Shown: piece by piece, positions 18,635 through 25,941 of the stretch
Layout of the letters: every line of letters begins with the position of its first letter
How positions within the stretch are numbered: position 1 is the stretch's first letter
Source: Sedimentibacter sp. MB35-C1
GTDB lineage: Bacteria > Bacillota > Clostridia > Tissierellales > Sedimentibacteraceae
Direction: 5' to 3'
DNA length: 64,000 bases
Assembly: GCF_030913635.1 (NCBI RefSeq)
Contig: NZ_CP133188.1
Coordinates: forward strand, 2,232,001 to 2,296,000
Position numbers and translations under genes: made by a program
The notes under the pieces: generated by a model
The model's database searches: none
Seen by the model: only the letters and a program-made list of their open reading frames with translations
What the model was told of the DNA's origin: nothing

Positions 18635-19430
18635 AAATAATGTAAGCAACGGTAAAATAATAACTAAGATGCGTCTGGAGGAACTTCTTAATGAGGATAA
18701 TGCCAAAATATATGAAGTCATAAGAGTTATAAAGCGAAAACCTATATTTCTTAAAGAGCATTATGAACGAATGAAAGAAAGCATTCATTTAAGTAATGTA
18801 AGAGGAAATTTGAACTATGATGAGTTTAAAAAATCCATGGAGCTATTGATAAGCGAAAATAGATTCGACAACTGCAATGTAAGAGTGTCATATTATTTTA
18901 ATAATAAAGAAATAACTTTGTTTTACTTCATTGAAAGCTACTATCCATCAGAAGAGGAATTCCGTATCGGAATACATACTGTAACGGCAAGGGTGCAGAG
19001 GAGCAACCCTAATGTTAAGGCATTTCAAAAGGAATATAAAGCAAGGGTTAAGCAAATAGCAGATGAGAATCATGCTTATGAAGTTATTCTTGTAAATGAT
19101 GACGGAACTGTAAGTGAAGGAAGCAGGTCGAATGTTTTTTTTGTTAAGAATAACACTGTAATAACATCTCCCGACTCGTCAGTTCTATTGGGCGTAACAA
19201 GAAACAAGGTTATTGAAATATGTGAAAACAATGGAATAACAGTGGAGAAAAAGTTCGTTTCGACCGAAGAACTAAATTCGTTTGACGGAGCTTTTATAAC
19301 AGGAACATCTAATGATGTTTTACCCATTCGCTCAATTAACGATTTAATGTTTGAATCTTCAGAAAACGAAACTGTTAAGAAGTTGGGAAGTCTATATATG
19401 AATGAAGTAAATAAGGAGCTGGGTAAGTGA
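18618..19430 (+). CDS. class IV aminotransferase (PabC / D-amino acid aminotransferase type)
   Basis: A 270-residue PLP enzyme. The fold-type IV signature VSEGSRSNVFF is present, as are a YEVIRVIKRKPIFLKEH opening and a candidate PLP lysine in NVKAFQKEY. The C-terminal GAFITGTSNDVLPI is typical. Members include aminodeoxychorismate lyase, branched-chain and D-amino acid aminotransferases; the length fits PabC or Dat, and no pabAB genes are nearby to decide. The start at 18618 (RBS AAAGGAGC) lies inside the helicase gene, giving translational coupling. Upstream in-frame codons have no RBS. Confidence 0.8.
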   Translation: MNIVSENNVSNGKIITKMRLEELLNEDNAKIYEVIRVIKRKPIFLKEHYERMKESIHLSNVRGNLNYDEFKKSMELLISENRFDNCNVRVSYYFNNKEITLFYFIESYYPSEEEFRIGIHTVTARVQRSNPNVKAFQKEYKARVKQIADENHAYEVILVNDDGTVSEGSRSNVFFVKNNTVITSPDSSVLLGVTRNKVIEICENNGITVEKKFVSTEELNSFDGAFITGTSNDVLPIRSINDLMFESSENETVKKLGSLYMNEVNKELGK

Positions 19431-19448
19431 GAATGTTAGGGTGAAAAG

Positions 19449-19547
19449 CCCAATAACACAAAAATGGCCTTGTGGCCATTGTTGTGAAGCATTAATATGC
19501 ATAAAAGGGGTATTGGGAATATATTTGGTTATCGGGGGGGATAACCA
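19449..19547 (+). ncRNA. candidate structured RNA (three-way junction) upstream of the desulfurase gene
   Basis: A closing stem CCCAATA/TATTGGG (19449-19455 with 19511-19517) encloses a 13-bp arm with one mismatch (19457-19469 with 19474-19486, ending in AATGGCC-TTGT-GGCCATT) and a short GCAT/ATGC arm (19489-19492 with 19497-19500). A separate stem TGGTTATC/GATAACCA (19526-19533 with 19540-19547) has an all-G6 loop. No known riboswitch motif was recognised. The 210-base gap has no convincing gene. Confidence 0.4.
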
Positions 19548-19640
19548 TGGACTATTATAACAGAGATAATGCTGATTTGCAAGTTTTTTTTACAAAATTT
19601 TTAAGTTATTATAAATTAGTATTTCTAGAAAGAGGTAATC

Positions 19641-20789
19641 ATGAAAACAGTTTATTTAGACAATAGTGCTACAACCAAGGTAAGAAAGAAAGTATTGGAG
19701 CAAATCATAGATGTGAACGAAAACTATTACGGAAATCCGTCATCTCTTCACAGAATGGGTCTGCAGATAGAAAAGAAAATAGAAGAATCAAGGAAGAATG
19801 TATCAAAGATTATTAATTCAAAAGCAAGCGAAATTTATTTTACCGGTGGAGGGACTGAAAGCAATAATATTGCGATTATAAGCTCCTTGTCAAATTGTGA
19901 AAAAAGGCATAATATAGTTACTACCAAAATTGAACATTCATCTGTATATAATACTATCAACCATTTTAAAGACAAGATGGAGATACGATATGTTGAAGTG
20001 GACAAAATGGGAAAAGTTGATCAAGATAATCTAAATGAATTGGTTGATCACAACACAATTCTTGTTTCAATCATGCATGTAAACAATGAAGTAGGAATAG
20101 TACAGGACTTAAACAGCATAACAAAGATTATCAAAGATAAAAACAAGGATGCAAAAATTCATATTGATGCTGTGCAGTCTTTCGGAAAAATTAAAATTGA
20201 CACAAACAAGCTTCCTGTTGACACCATTGCATTCAGCAGTCACAAAATTCATGGACCTAAAGGAGTGGGAGGGCTTTTTGTGCGTTCAGGATCTGGTATT
20301 AACTGCATAACATTTGGGGGAGGACAGGAAAAGTCAATCAGACCAGGAACAGAAAATACTCCGGGAATTGTAGGATTTGGGGAAGCATGCAGGCTTATTT
20401 GCGAAAATTTCAGGGAAGAAACTGAAAAACTGCAAAACTTAAAGTATCTTTATGCAAAAAGGTTGTCAGAAGAGATAAAAGATATTAAAATTAACAGCTC
20501 TATGAAAAATGATGGTGCTCCTCACATACTCAGTATTTCATTTAAAAATGTAAAAGCAGAAGTGCTTGTTCATTATCTCGAGCAGCAAGGTATATTTGTT
20601 TCAACAGGGTCAGCCTGTTCTTCAAAGGCGAAAACAAACAGGATATTGGAATCAATAAAATTAGACCGTGACTATTTACACGGAACCATACGCATCAGCT
20701 TGGGACTTTTAAATACCGAAGATGAAGTGGAATATGCAGTGCACAGCATTAAGCAATCGGTTGAAGATATAAGAAAAATTATGAAATAG
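19641..20789 (+). CDS. nifS: cysteine desulfurase (NifS/IscS-like)
   Basis: A 382-residue PLP enzyme that removes sulfur from cysteine and holds it as a persulfide. The N-terminal YLDNSATTK, the PLP lysine K202 in SSHKIHGPKG and the catalytic C326 in STGSACSSK (on a mobile loop) are all present. Because thiI follows 12 bases later, this copy probably supplies sulfur for tRNA 4-thiouridine, like the dedicated NifZ of Bacillus, rather than general iron-sulfur assembly; no iscU or sufU is adjacent. RBS is AGAGG. The long leader may be structured. Confidence 0.93.
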   Translation: MKTVYLDNSATTKVRKKVLEQIIDVNENYYGNPSSLHRMGLQIEKKIEESRKNVSKIINSKASEIYFTGGGTESNNIAIISSLSNCEKRHNIVTTKIEHSSVYNTINHFKDKMEIRYVEVDKMGKVDQDNLNELVDHNTILVSIMHVNNEVGIVQDLNSITKIIKDKNKDAKIHIDAVQSFGKIKIDTNKLPVDTIAFSSHKIHGPKGVGGLFVRSGSGINCITFGGGQEKSIRPGTENTPGIVGFGEACRLICENFREETEKLQNLKYLYAKRLSEEIKDIKINSSMKNDGAPHILSISFKNVKAEVLVHYLEQQGIFVSTGSACSSKAKTNRILESIKLDRDYLHGTIRISLGLLNTEDEVEYAVHSIKQSVEDIRKIMK

Positions 20790-20801
20790 GAAGGATAATG
20801 T

Positions 20802-21962
20802 ATGTATAATATTGTAGCGGCAAGTTTTGGAGAAATATTTTTAAAAGGAAAGAACAGAGGGAAATTTGAACATCAGTTAATTGAACAGGTTAGATTTGCA
20901 TTGAAGGATTTCAACAAATTGTCCATATATAAGGATTTAGGCAAAGTTTTTATTGAAACAAGCAATGAAGAGGATATGGATGGAATTATAGAAAAAACAA
21001 AAAAGATTTTTGGAATCGTCAGCATTATGCCGTCTATAAGAACAGAAAAGGATCCTGAAACAATAATAAAAAAATCAATAGAACTTTTTGCCTATCTCAA
21101 AGAAAAACAGAATATAAAAACATTTAAAATAAAGACAAAAAGAAGTGATAAGGAATTTCCTATAAAATCCATGGAATTCAGTGCCGAAGTAGGTGGCAGG
21201 ATATTGGAGGCGTTTAATGATGTAACGGTTGATGTGCATAATCCTGATATTGAGATATATATAGACATAAAGAAAAACTGTTACATCTCATCAGAGAAGA
21301 TTAAAACTGTAGGAGGAATGCCAATAGGATCGTGCGGGCGGGCGCTTTTACTTTTGTCAGGAGGGATTGACAGTCCTGTAGCAGGGTATATGATAGCCAA
21401 AAGAGGCGTAGAAATACATGCGCTTTACTTTCATACATATCCTTTTACTTCCGAAAGAGCTAACGAAAAGGTGAAAAAATTAAAAGAATTATTGGAAGAA
21501 TACTGCGGTAAGATTAAGCTGTTCAGCATAAACATGCTGGAAATACACAAAGCAATCAAAGAATTCTGCAGAGAAGAAGAAACAACTATACTTGCGCGCA
21601 GATTCATGATGAGAATTGCAGAAAGAATAGCAAAAGAAAACAAAATGGAAATGCTTATAACAGGAGAAAGTCTGGGACAGGTAGCAAGTCAAACCATGAA
21701 GTCAATGACGGTAATTGAAAATGCAATTGAAATGCCTATATTAAAACCTTTAGTAGGAATGGACAAGACAGAAATAATGGAAAGAGCCCGGGAAATAGGA
21801 ACTTATGAAACATCTATTTTACCATTCGATGACTGCTGCTCTGTTTTTGCACCATCACATCCTTTGATAAACCCTAAACTTGACTCAATATTAAGATCAG
21901 AAAGCAGTTTAAACATAGAAGAATTGGTAGATACAGTTTATTCGACATTAGAAATATTATAA
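20802..21962 (+). CDS. thiI: tRNA 4-thiouridine synthase ThiI (no rhodanese domain)
   Basis: A 386-residue protein that makes s4U at position 8 of tRNA. It has an N-terminal ferredoxin-like and THUMP region (about 1-165) and a PP-loop ATP pyrophosphatase (LLLLSGGIDSPVAGY, about 183-197) for adenylating the uridine. The C-terminal rhodanese domain of the E. coli enzyme is missing, as is normal in Firmicutes, where the partner desulfurase donates sulfur directly. ThiI may also serve thiazole synthesis, but this window shows only thiazole salvage. RBS is GGAAGGA. Confidence 0.94.
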   Translation: MYNIVAASFGEIFLKGKNRGKFEHQLIEQVRFALKDFNKLSIYKDLGKVFIETSNEEDMDGIIEKTKKIFGIVSIMPSIRTEKDPETIIKKSIELFAYLKEKQNIKTFKIKTKRSDKEFPIKSMEFSAEVGGRILEAFNDVTVDVHNPDIEIYIDIKKNCYISSEKIKTVGGMPIGSCGRALLLLSGGIDSPVAGYMIAKRGVEIHALYFHTYPFTSERANEKVKKLKELLEEYCGKIKLFSINMLEIHKAIKEFCREEETTILARRFMMRIAERIAKENKMEMLITGESLGQVASQTMKSMTVIENAIEMPILKPLVGMDKTEIMERAREIGTYETSILPFDDCCSVFAPSHPLINPKLDSILRSESSLNIEELVDTVYSTLEIL

Positions 21963-22045
21963 AATAAAAATCATTTGATGATGACATTCACAAAAATACG
22001 ACGCTGACATATATTGAACTATAATCTAAGAGAGGTGAAATATAT

Positions 22046-22195
22046 ATGTCAGATGAAATAAAAGCAACAAACTTTGGATGCTGCGGCGGTGGTGTAGGAT
22101 GCGACAACAATTGGCTTGAATGGATAATAATAATAGCTGTAATTTATTTTCTACTATGCGGTGATGGTTTTTTTGGAAGAGGCTGCTGTAGATAG
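22046..22195 (+). CDS. 49-residue Cys/Gly-rich single-pass membrane peptide
   Basis: A short frame behind a strong RBS (AGAGGTGA). The N-terminal half contains FGCCGGGVGCDNNW, followed by one hydrophobic helix (EWIIIIAVIYFLLC) and a short tail ending GRGCCR. Six cysteines in 49 residues is unusual for a cytoplasmic protein. The layout recalls small YjcZ-type sporulation membrane proteins, but the match is only in composition. A strong terminator follows 13 bases after the stop, so it is a complete small transcription unit. Its role is unknown. Confidence 0.65.
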   Translation: MSDEIKATNFGCCGGGVGCDNNWLEWIIIIAVIYFLLCGDGFFGRGCCR

Positions 22196-22207
22196 ACTGT
22201 ACTTACT

Positions 22208-22243
22208 GGGGTCAAATACAATGTATTTGACCCGAATTTTTTT
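22208..22243 (+). terminator. intrinsic terminator after the Cys-rich peptide gene
   Basis: GGGTCAAATACA / TGTATTTGACCC, 12 complementary bases around a single A (so a slightly shorter stem in practice), followed by GAA and T7. Confidence 0.85.
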
Positions 22244-22272
22244 AAAAAACATATGACTTTGTATTTTTATTC

Positions 22273-22301
22273 TTGATTTTAACGTGGTGTAGTTGTATAC
22301 T
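22273..22301 (+). promoter_or_regulatory. sigma-A promoter for the phosphoglycerate dehydrogenase-like gene
   Basis: TTGATT (22273-22278), a 17-bp spacer and TATACT (22296-22301), 35 bases before the start codon. A CATAAT/ATTATG hairpin (22308-22323) sits at the expected 5' end of the mRNA, immediately before the GGGAGG RBS. Confidence 0.65.
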
Positions 22302-22336
22302 AAGACTCATAATTTAGATTATGGGAGGTTGCAATT

Positions 22337-23515
22337 ATGTATAAAATAGCGTTATTTAGCAAAATACCAAGTGATGTCATGAATTTGTTTTCTGAAGACA
22401 AATATAATATAGTCCGCGAAGAAACCAGTGATGCAGACGGAATAGTTATGCGAAGTATGGACATACATGACATGCAGTTTTCAAGAAAGCTTAAGGCAAT
22501 AGCAAGGTCAGGTGCAGGTGTAAACAATATTCCGGTAGAAAGGTGCGCAGATGAAGGAATTGTTGTATTTAACGCCCCGGGAGCTAATGCAAATGCAGTA
22601 TGTGAATTGACATTTCTGGGGCTTTTAGTGTCTTCAAGAAAAGTTGTAGACAGCATTAATTGGACTAAAAGTCTGGATTGTGATGTGGTTGATACTGTTG
22701 AGAAAGGTAAATCACAATTTGTCGGTCCCGAAATAAAGGGGAAAACTCTCGGTGTAATAGGACTGGGAAATGTTGGACACAGAGTCGCAAACCTAGGCAT
22801 AAAATTAGGTATGGAAGTAATAGGATATGACCCTTATATTTCAGTAAAAAACGCGCTCGGGCTCTCTTGGGACGTGCAGTATACAAGTGATATAAATGAT
22901 TTATACAAAAAAAGTGATTATATTACAATTCACACTCCTTATAACGAAGAAACTAAAAATTATATTAATAAAGAAAATATAAAGTTCATGAAAGACGGAG
23001 TAAAGATTTTGAATTTTGCGCGACATGGGGTTGTTAATGAGGATGATTTAGCTGAGGCGCTTGAAAGTGGAAAAGTTGGATACCACGTATCAGATTTGCC
23101 TAACGAAAAGCTTCTAAAAACTAAAAATGTAGTCTGCATACCTCATTTAGGCGGTTCAACATATGAGGCTGAAGAAAATTGCGCTGAAATGGCTGTTACC
23201 CAGCTTAAAGAGTATCTTGAAAAAGGTAATATTACAAACTCGGTAAACTTTCCCGACTGCTCAATGGAGAGATATCCTGGGACAGACAGAATGGTAGTGC
23301 TTAATAAAAATATACCAAATATGATTGGTAAAATGACAACAGCTTTGGCCAGCAGAAATATAAATATCATAGGAATGGTAAACAAGAGCAAGGGAGATTA
23401 TGCTTGTAATATTATAGATATTGTGGGAGAATTAACAGAAGATATATTAAAGGAGATGGAAGATCATTACGGCATACTGAGAGTTATGCTAATAAAACAA
23501 AAGGCGGAAAAATAA
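22337..23515 (+). CDS. serA: D-3-phosphoglycerate dehydrogenase-like protein with ACT domain
   Basis: A 392-residue D-2-hydroxyacid dehydrogenase. The NAD-binding loop is GVIGLGNVGHRVA (about 137-149), the substrate-arginine region is ARSGAGVNN, and the catalytic His lies in CIPHLGGST. A C-terminal ACT domain (about 318-392, IGKMTTALASRNINIIG) suggests allosteric control by an amino acid, as in SerA, which starts serine synthesis from 3-phosphoglycerate. No serC is adjacent, so another hydroxyacid substrate is possible. The stop overlaps the rnhA start by one base. Confidence 0.8.
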   Translation: MYKIALFSKIPSDVMNLFSEDKYNIVREETSDADGIVMRSMDIHDMQFSRKLKAIARSGAGVNNIPVERCADEGIVVFNAPGANANAVCELTFLGLLVSSRKVVDSINWTKSLDCDVVDTVEKGKSQFVGPEIKGKTLGVIGLGNVGHRVANLGIKLGMEVIGYDPYISVKNALGLSWDVQYTSDINDLYKKSDYITIHTPYNEETKNYINKENIKFMKDGVKILNFARHGVVNEDDLAEALESGKVGYHVSDLPNEKLLKTKNVVCIPHLGGSTYEAEENCAEMAVTQLKEYLEKGNITNSVNFPDCSMERYPGTDRMVVLNKNIPNMIGKMTTALASRNINIIGMVNKSKGDYACNIIDIVGELTEDILKEMEDHYGILRVMLIKQKAEK

Positions 23516-23958
23516 TGAAGAAAGTCAATATATACTCAGATGGTGCATGCAGCGGAAATCCAGGCCCGGGAGGATACGGTGTCATACTGGAGTATAATGG
23601 CAAAGAAATGGAATTGAGCGGGGGAGAAAAGAATACAACAAACAACAGAATGGAGCTTATGGGCGTTATTGTGGGACTTGAGGCATTAAAAGAACCATGT
23701 GATGTAACTATTACTACGGATTCAAAGTATGTTACCGATGCTTTCAATAAAGGATGGATTGATTCCTGGCAGAAAAAAAATTGGAAGAAAGCTGACGGAA
23801 AAATAGTCCTTAATAAAGAACTGTGGCAGAGGTTGCTAGCTGCAACTCAGGTGCACAGGGTTAAATTTGTCCATGTTCTGGGACATAACGGACATGTTTA
23901 TAATGAGCGATGTGACAAGCTTGCCGTAAGTCAAAGAGATAAGAATTCTTTCAGCTAA
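23515..23958 (+). CDS. rnhA: ribonuclease HI
   Basis: A 147-residue type 1 RNase H that degrades the RNA strand of RNA-DNA hybrids. Acidic active-site residues lie in YSDGACSGNPGPGG (Asp), NNRMELMG (Glu), TTDSKYV (Asp) and NERCDKLA (Asp). The basic handle region (KKNWKKADGK) is present, so it is the E. coli-like form rather than the Bacillus HII/HIII type. Translation is coupled to the upstream dehydrogenase through TAATG. Confidence 0.95.
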   Translation: MKKVNIYSDGACSGNPGPGGYGVILEYNGKEMELSGGEKNTTNNRMELMGVIVGLEALKEPCDVTITTDSKYVTDAFNKGWIDSWQKKNWKKADGKIVLNKELWQRLLAATQVHRVKFVHVLGHNGHVYNERCDKLAVSQRDKNSFS

Positions 23959-23980
23959 GCATAAAATTTAAGAAACTTTC

Positions 23981-24029
23981 ATCACCTCATGAATATTATA
24001 AAATAACAAATTATATTTTATGAGGTGAT
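23981..24029 (+). promoter_or_regulatory. hairpin that pairs with the RBS of the LysM gene
   Basis: ATCACCTCAT (23981-23990) is the exact complement of ATGAGGTGAT (24020-24029), which contains the GAGGTGAT ribosome-binding site; ATAAAATA/TATTTTAT extends the inner stem. The start codon is at 24036. In the folded state ribosome entry should be blocked. Confidence 0.6.
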
Positions 24030-24035
24030 TCTATA

Positions 24036-24761
24036 ATGATAAATAGACAAAACCAAAACCATGTTGAATGCCCCAATGCAAGTACTATGCCTTATGTTGT
24101 ACAACCGGGCGATACGTTGAATTCAATTGCAGCCAGATTCGGAACGAATTTAGTGGGCCTGCTTGAATTGAACCCAACATTGAGGCTGAGAACATTGACA
24201 GAAGGAATGTCATTGTGCGTTCCAAGGGTACCGGAAAGACCTCCCTGCATTAACGGAGCTTATTATATAATCAGGGAGGGAGAAAGTTTCTACAATATTG
24301 CACAAAGATATAATCTACCGCTTAATCTTTTGCTGGAAGCTAACCCTGAGGCTAATCCTTATGATTTAAAGGTTGGGCAGGAAATATGCATACCTAATGT
24401 CCCGGAGGGGTGTCCCTTTGGTACAGTTGTTACAATTGCACAGGGAACAAGGCTAAGTGATATTTTGATAGGATACAATTTAAGTTTGAATGAACTTAAG
24501 GAAAATAATCCTGATTTTAATCCCAATGTTATAGTCCCAGGATCAGATATATGCATACCTATTGAAACCTTTGCTGCCTGCGGCCCGAATACTACAGAAT
24601 ATATAATTAAAGCTGGTGACAGTCTGGCTACTATTGCAACAGCAAATAATATGACGCCTTCTCAGTTGCTAATTGCTAATCCGAGTCTAAGGCCTGCTAA
24701 CTTTCTAATAGTAGGAACGAAAATTTGCATACCCAGTACTGCCAACAACACAAGCAGATAA
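24036..24761 (+). CDS. four-LysM-repeat protein without signal peptide (spore-coat type?)
   Basis: A 241-residue protein made almost wholly of four LysM units: YVVQPGDTLNSIAARFG (about 20), YIIREGESFYNIAQRY (about 77), a divergent third unit with AQGTRLSDILIGYN (about 135), and YIIKAGDSLATIATANN (about 189). Each ends in a (L/I)C(V/I)P motif, so cysteines repeat at regular spacing. LysM units bind peptidoglycan or chitin-type glycans. There is no signal peptide or anchor, as in spore proteins such as SafA that act from the mother cell; that role is inference. Its RBS is buried in a hairpin. Confidence 0.8.
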   Translation: MINRQNQNHVECPNASTMPYVVQPGDTLNSIAARFGTNLVGLLELNPTLRLRTLTEGMSLCVPRVPERPPCINGAYYIIREGESFYNIAQRYNLPLNLLLEANPEANPYDLKVGQEICIPNVPEGCPFGTVVTIAQGTRLSDILIGYNLSLNELKENNPDFNPNVIVPGSDICIPIETFAACGPNTTEYIIKAGDSLATIATANNMTPSQLLIANPSLRPANFLIVGTKICIPSTANNTSR

Positions 24762-24780
24762 ATTCATAGTAGGAGATAAT

Positions 24781-25208
24781 ATGAACAAAGGATTAAAAAA
24801 AGGAACCGTTTTGGAAGGAGACGGAGACAATAGAGCGTATCAGTCAGGAGTACTGAGAGCTTTAAGAGAACTTGAAATAAACTATGATTGTTTAGTGAGC
24901 ACATCCATAGGTGCACTGAATGCAGCTTCATTCGTAAAGGGGGATTATGAAAGTAGTTCGAAACTGTAAAGAAAAATAAAATTTTCTGTTGATAACAGCA
25001 GTTCGAAAAGTTGTGATGTTATAATACAGCGCGTCTCTGTCACGGAAAATATTATTGCAGAAAATATGATAAAACAATAATAGACATAGCATCTGATAAA
25101 TTTTTATGCGGTACATTGGAAACCAGCCATGACAAAATTGTCTGGGTGATTGAAAAAGGATATGAAGACGCTATTAGAATACTAACAAATTCAGTGCACC
25201 CAATTTAG
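24781..25208 (+). pseudogene. decayed patatin-like phospholipase gene
   Basis: Behind an intact RBS (AGGAGAT) the first 62 codons resemble the patatin N-terminus. The oxyanion-hole GGGxRG appears as LEGDGDNRAYQSGVLRAL and the GxSxG nucleophile elbow as STSIGALNAASF. The frame then stops at 24969. A second frame (about 25020-25208) reads DIASDKFLCGTLE and VIEKGYEDAIRIL, which resembles a patatin C-terminus. The middle of the family (over 150 residues, with the catalytic Asp) is missing. AGTTCGAAA repeats at 24955 and 25000, near the break. Both motifs are also degraded, so I read it as a deletion remnant. Confidence 0.7.
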
Positions 25209-25222
25209 TTGGGTGCTTTTTA
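25196..25222 (+). terminator. intrinsic terminator overlapping the patatin remnant's end
   Basis: GCACCCAA / TTGGGTGC with a 5-nt loop, then T5. The old stop codon (25206-25208) lies in the loop, so the terminator was part of the original gene's end. Confidence 0.85.
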
Positions 25223-25229
25223 TTATAAA

Positions 25230-25265
25230 TTAAACACGGCAATATATTAATACTGCCGTGTTTAA
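25230..25265 (-). terminator. terminator of the ferritin gene
   Basis: A perfect 12-bp stem TTAAACACGGCA / TGCCGTGTTTAA with a 12-nt loop, 39 bases beyond the minus-strand ferritin stop. An AT-rich stretch (TTTATAATAAAAAG) follows on the minus strand. Confidence 0.65.
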
Positions 25266-25304
25266 CATTTAGTTAAAGAGTTTATATTAATTAGGTTATA
25301 TCTG

Positions 25305-25820
25305 CTAGTCAAGAACCAGAGAAGGTGGAGAATAAACTCTTGATGCAAGTTCAGAATTTATCATGTACAGACCCTTAGAATCAGAGCCGAATACTTTATA
25401 TTTTGTTATTAAATCTTCTGCATTTTTTTCTTCTTCGCCCTGTTCTTTTATAAACCAATCCAAAAATTGCATTGTTCTGTAATCCTTGTTTTGGAATGCT
25501 TCATCATATATGTTGTAAATAGAAGCTGTAATAAACTGCTCATGCTTTAATGATTCTTCCAGAGGAACACCAAAATCTGAAAAGCCAATATTTGGAGCTT
25601 TTATTTCAGACATGTTTACTTTTTCACCGTTATTCTGAAGATACTGGATAAACAGCATAGCATGGGAAAGTTCTTCTTGGGACTGCACATTGAACCAGTT
25701 TCCGAATCCATCCAGACCGTTATCAATATAATAATTAGCCATATCTAAGTATAAATAAGCTGAAAATAATTCTTTGTTTATTTGTTGGTTTAACAAATTA
25801 GCAATTTTTTCTTTTAACAT
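25305..25820 (-). CDS. ftnA: non-heme ferritin
   Basis: A 171-residue four-helix-bundle iron-storage protein. Ferroxidase ligands are recognisable in NKELFSAYLYLDMA (Glu17), SQEELSHAMLF (Glu and His of helix B) and the helix C/D stretches KHEQFI and KEQGEEEKNAEDL. Length and absence of a heme-ligand Met motif fit FtnA rather than bacterioferritin. It would oxidise Fe(II) and store it as a mineral inside a 24-mer in the cytoplasm. RBS is AAGGAG. It is monocistronic. Confidence 0.93.
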   Translation of the reverse strand: MLKEKIANLLNQQINKELFSAYLYLDMANYYIDNGLDGFGNWFNVQSQEELSHAMLFIQYLQNNGEKVNMSEIKAPNIGFSDFGVPLEESLKHEQFITASIYNIYDEAFQNKDYRTMQFLDWFIKEQGEEEKNAEDLITKYKVFGSDSKGLYMINSELASRVYSPPSLVLD

Positions 25821-25941
25821 ATAATCTCCTTATATTTATATTCTTTAATATATTAATACCCATAATTCTCTAATTAAAACAAATTTTATAAATTTTCTCA
25901 CTTCTTTAAAACTTTTTCATAAACTGTATGGAGGTGATTGC

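Noticed and set aside
19547-19666. A 39-codon frame starting ATGGACTAT before and overlapping the desulfurase start
   Set aside because: No proper ribosome site, since its start is inside a hairpin arm, and it runs out of frame into the desulfurase gene.
22008-22025. Sporulation-type or sigma-A promoter for the Cys-rich peptide gene
   Set aside because: CATATATT and TATAAT are present, but neither has a matching -35 region, so no sigma factor can be named.
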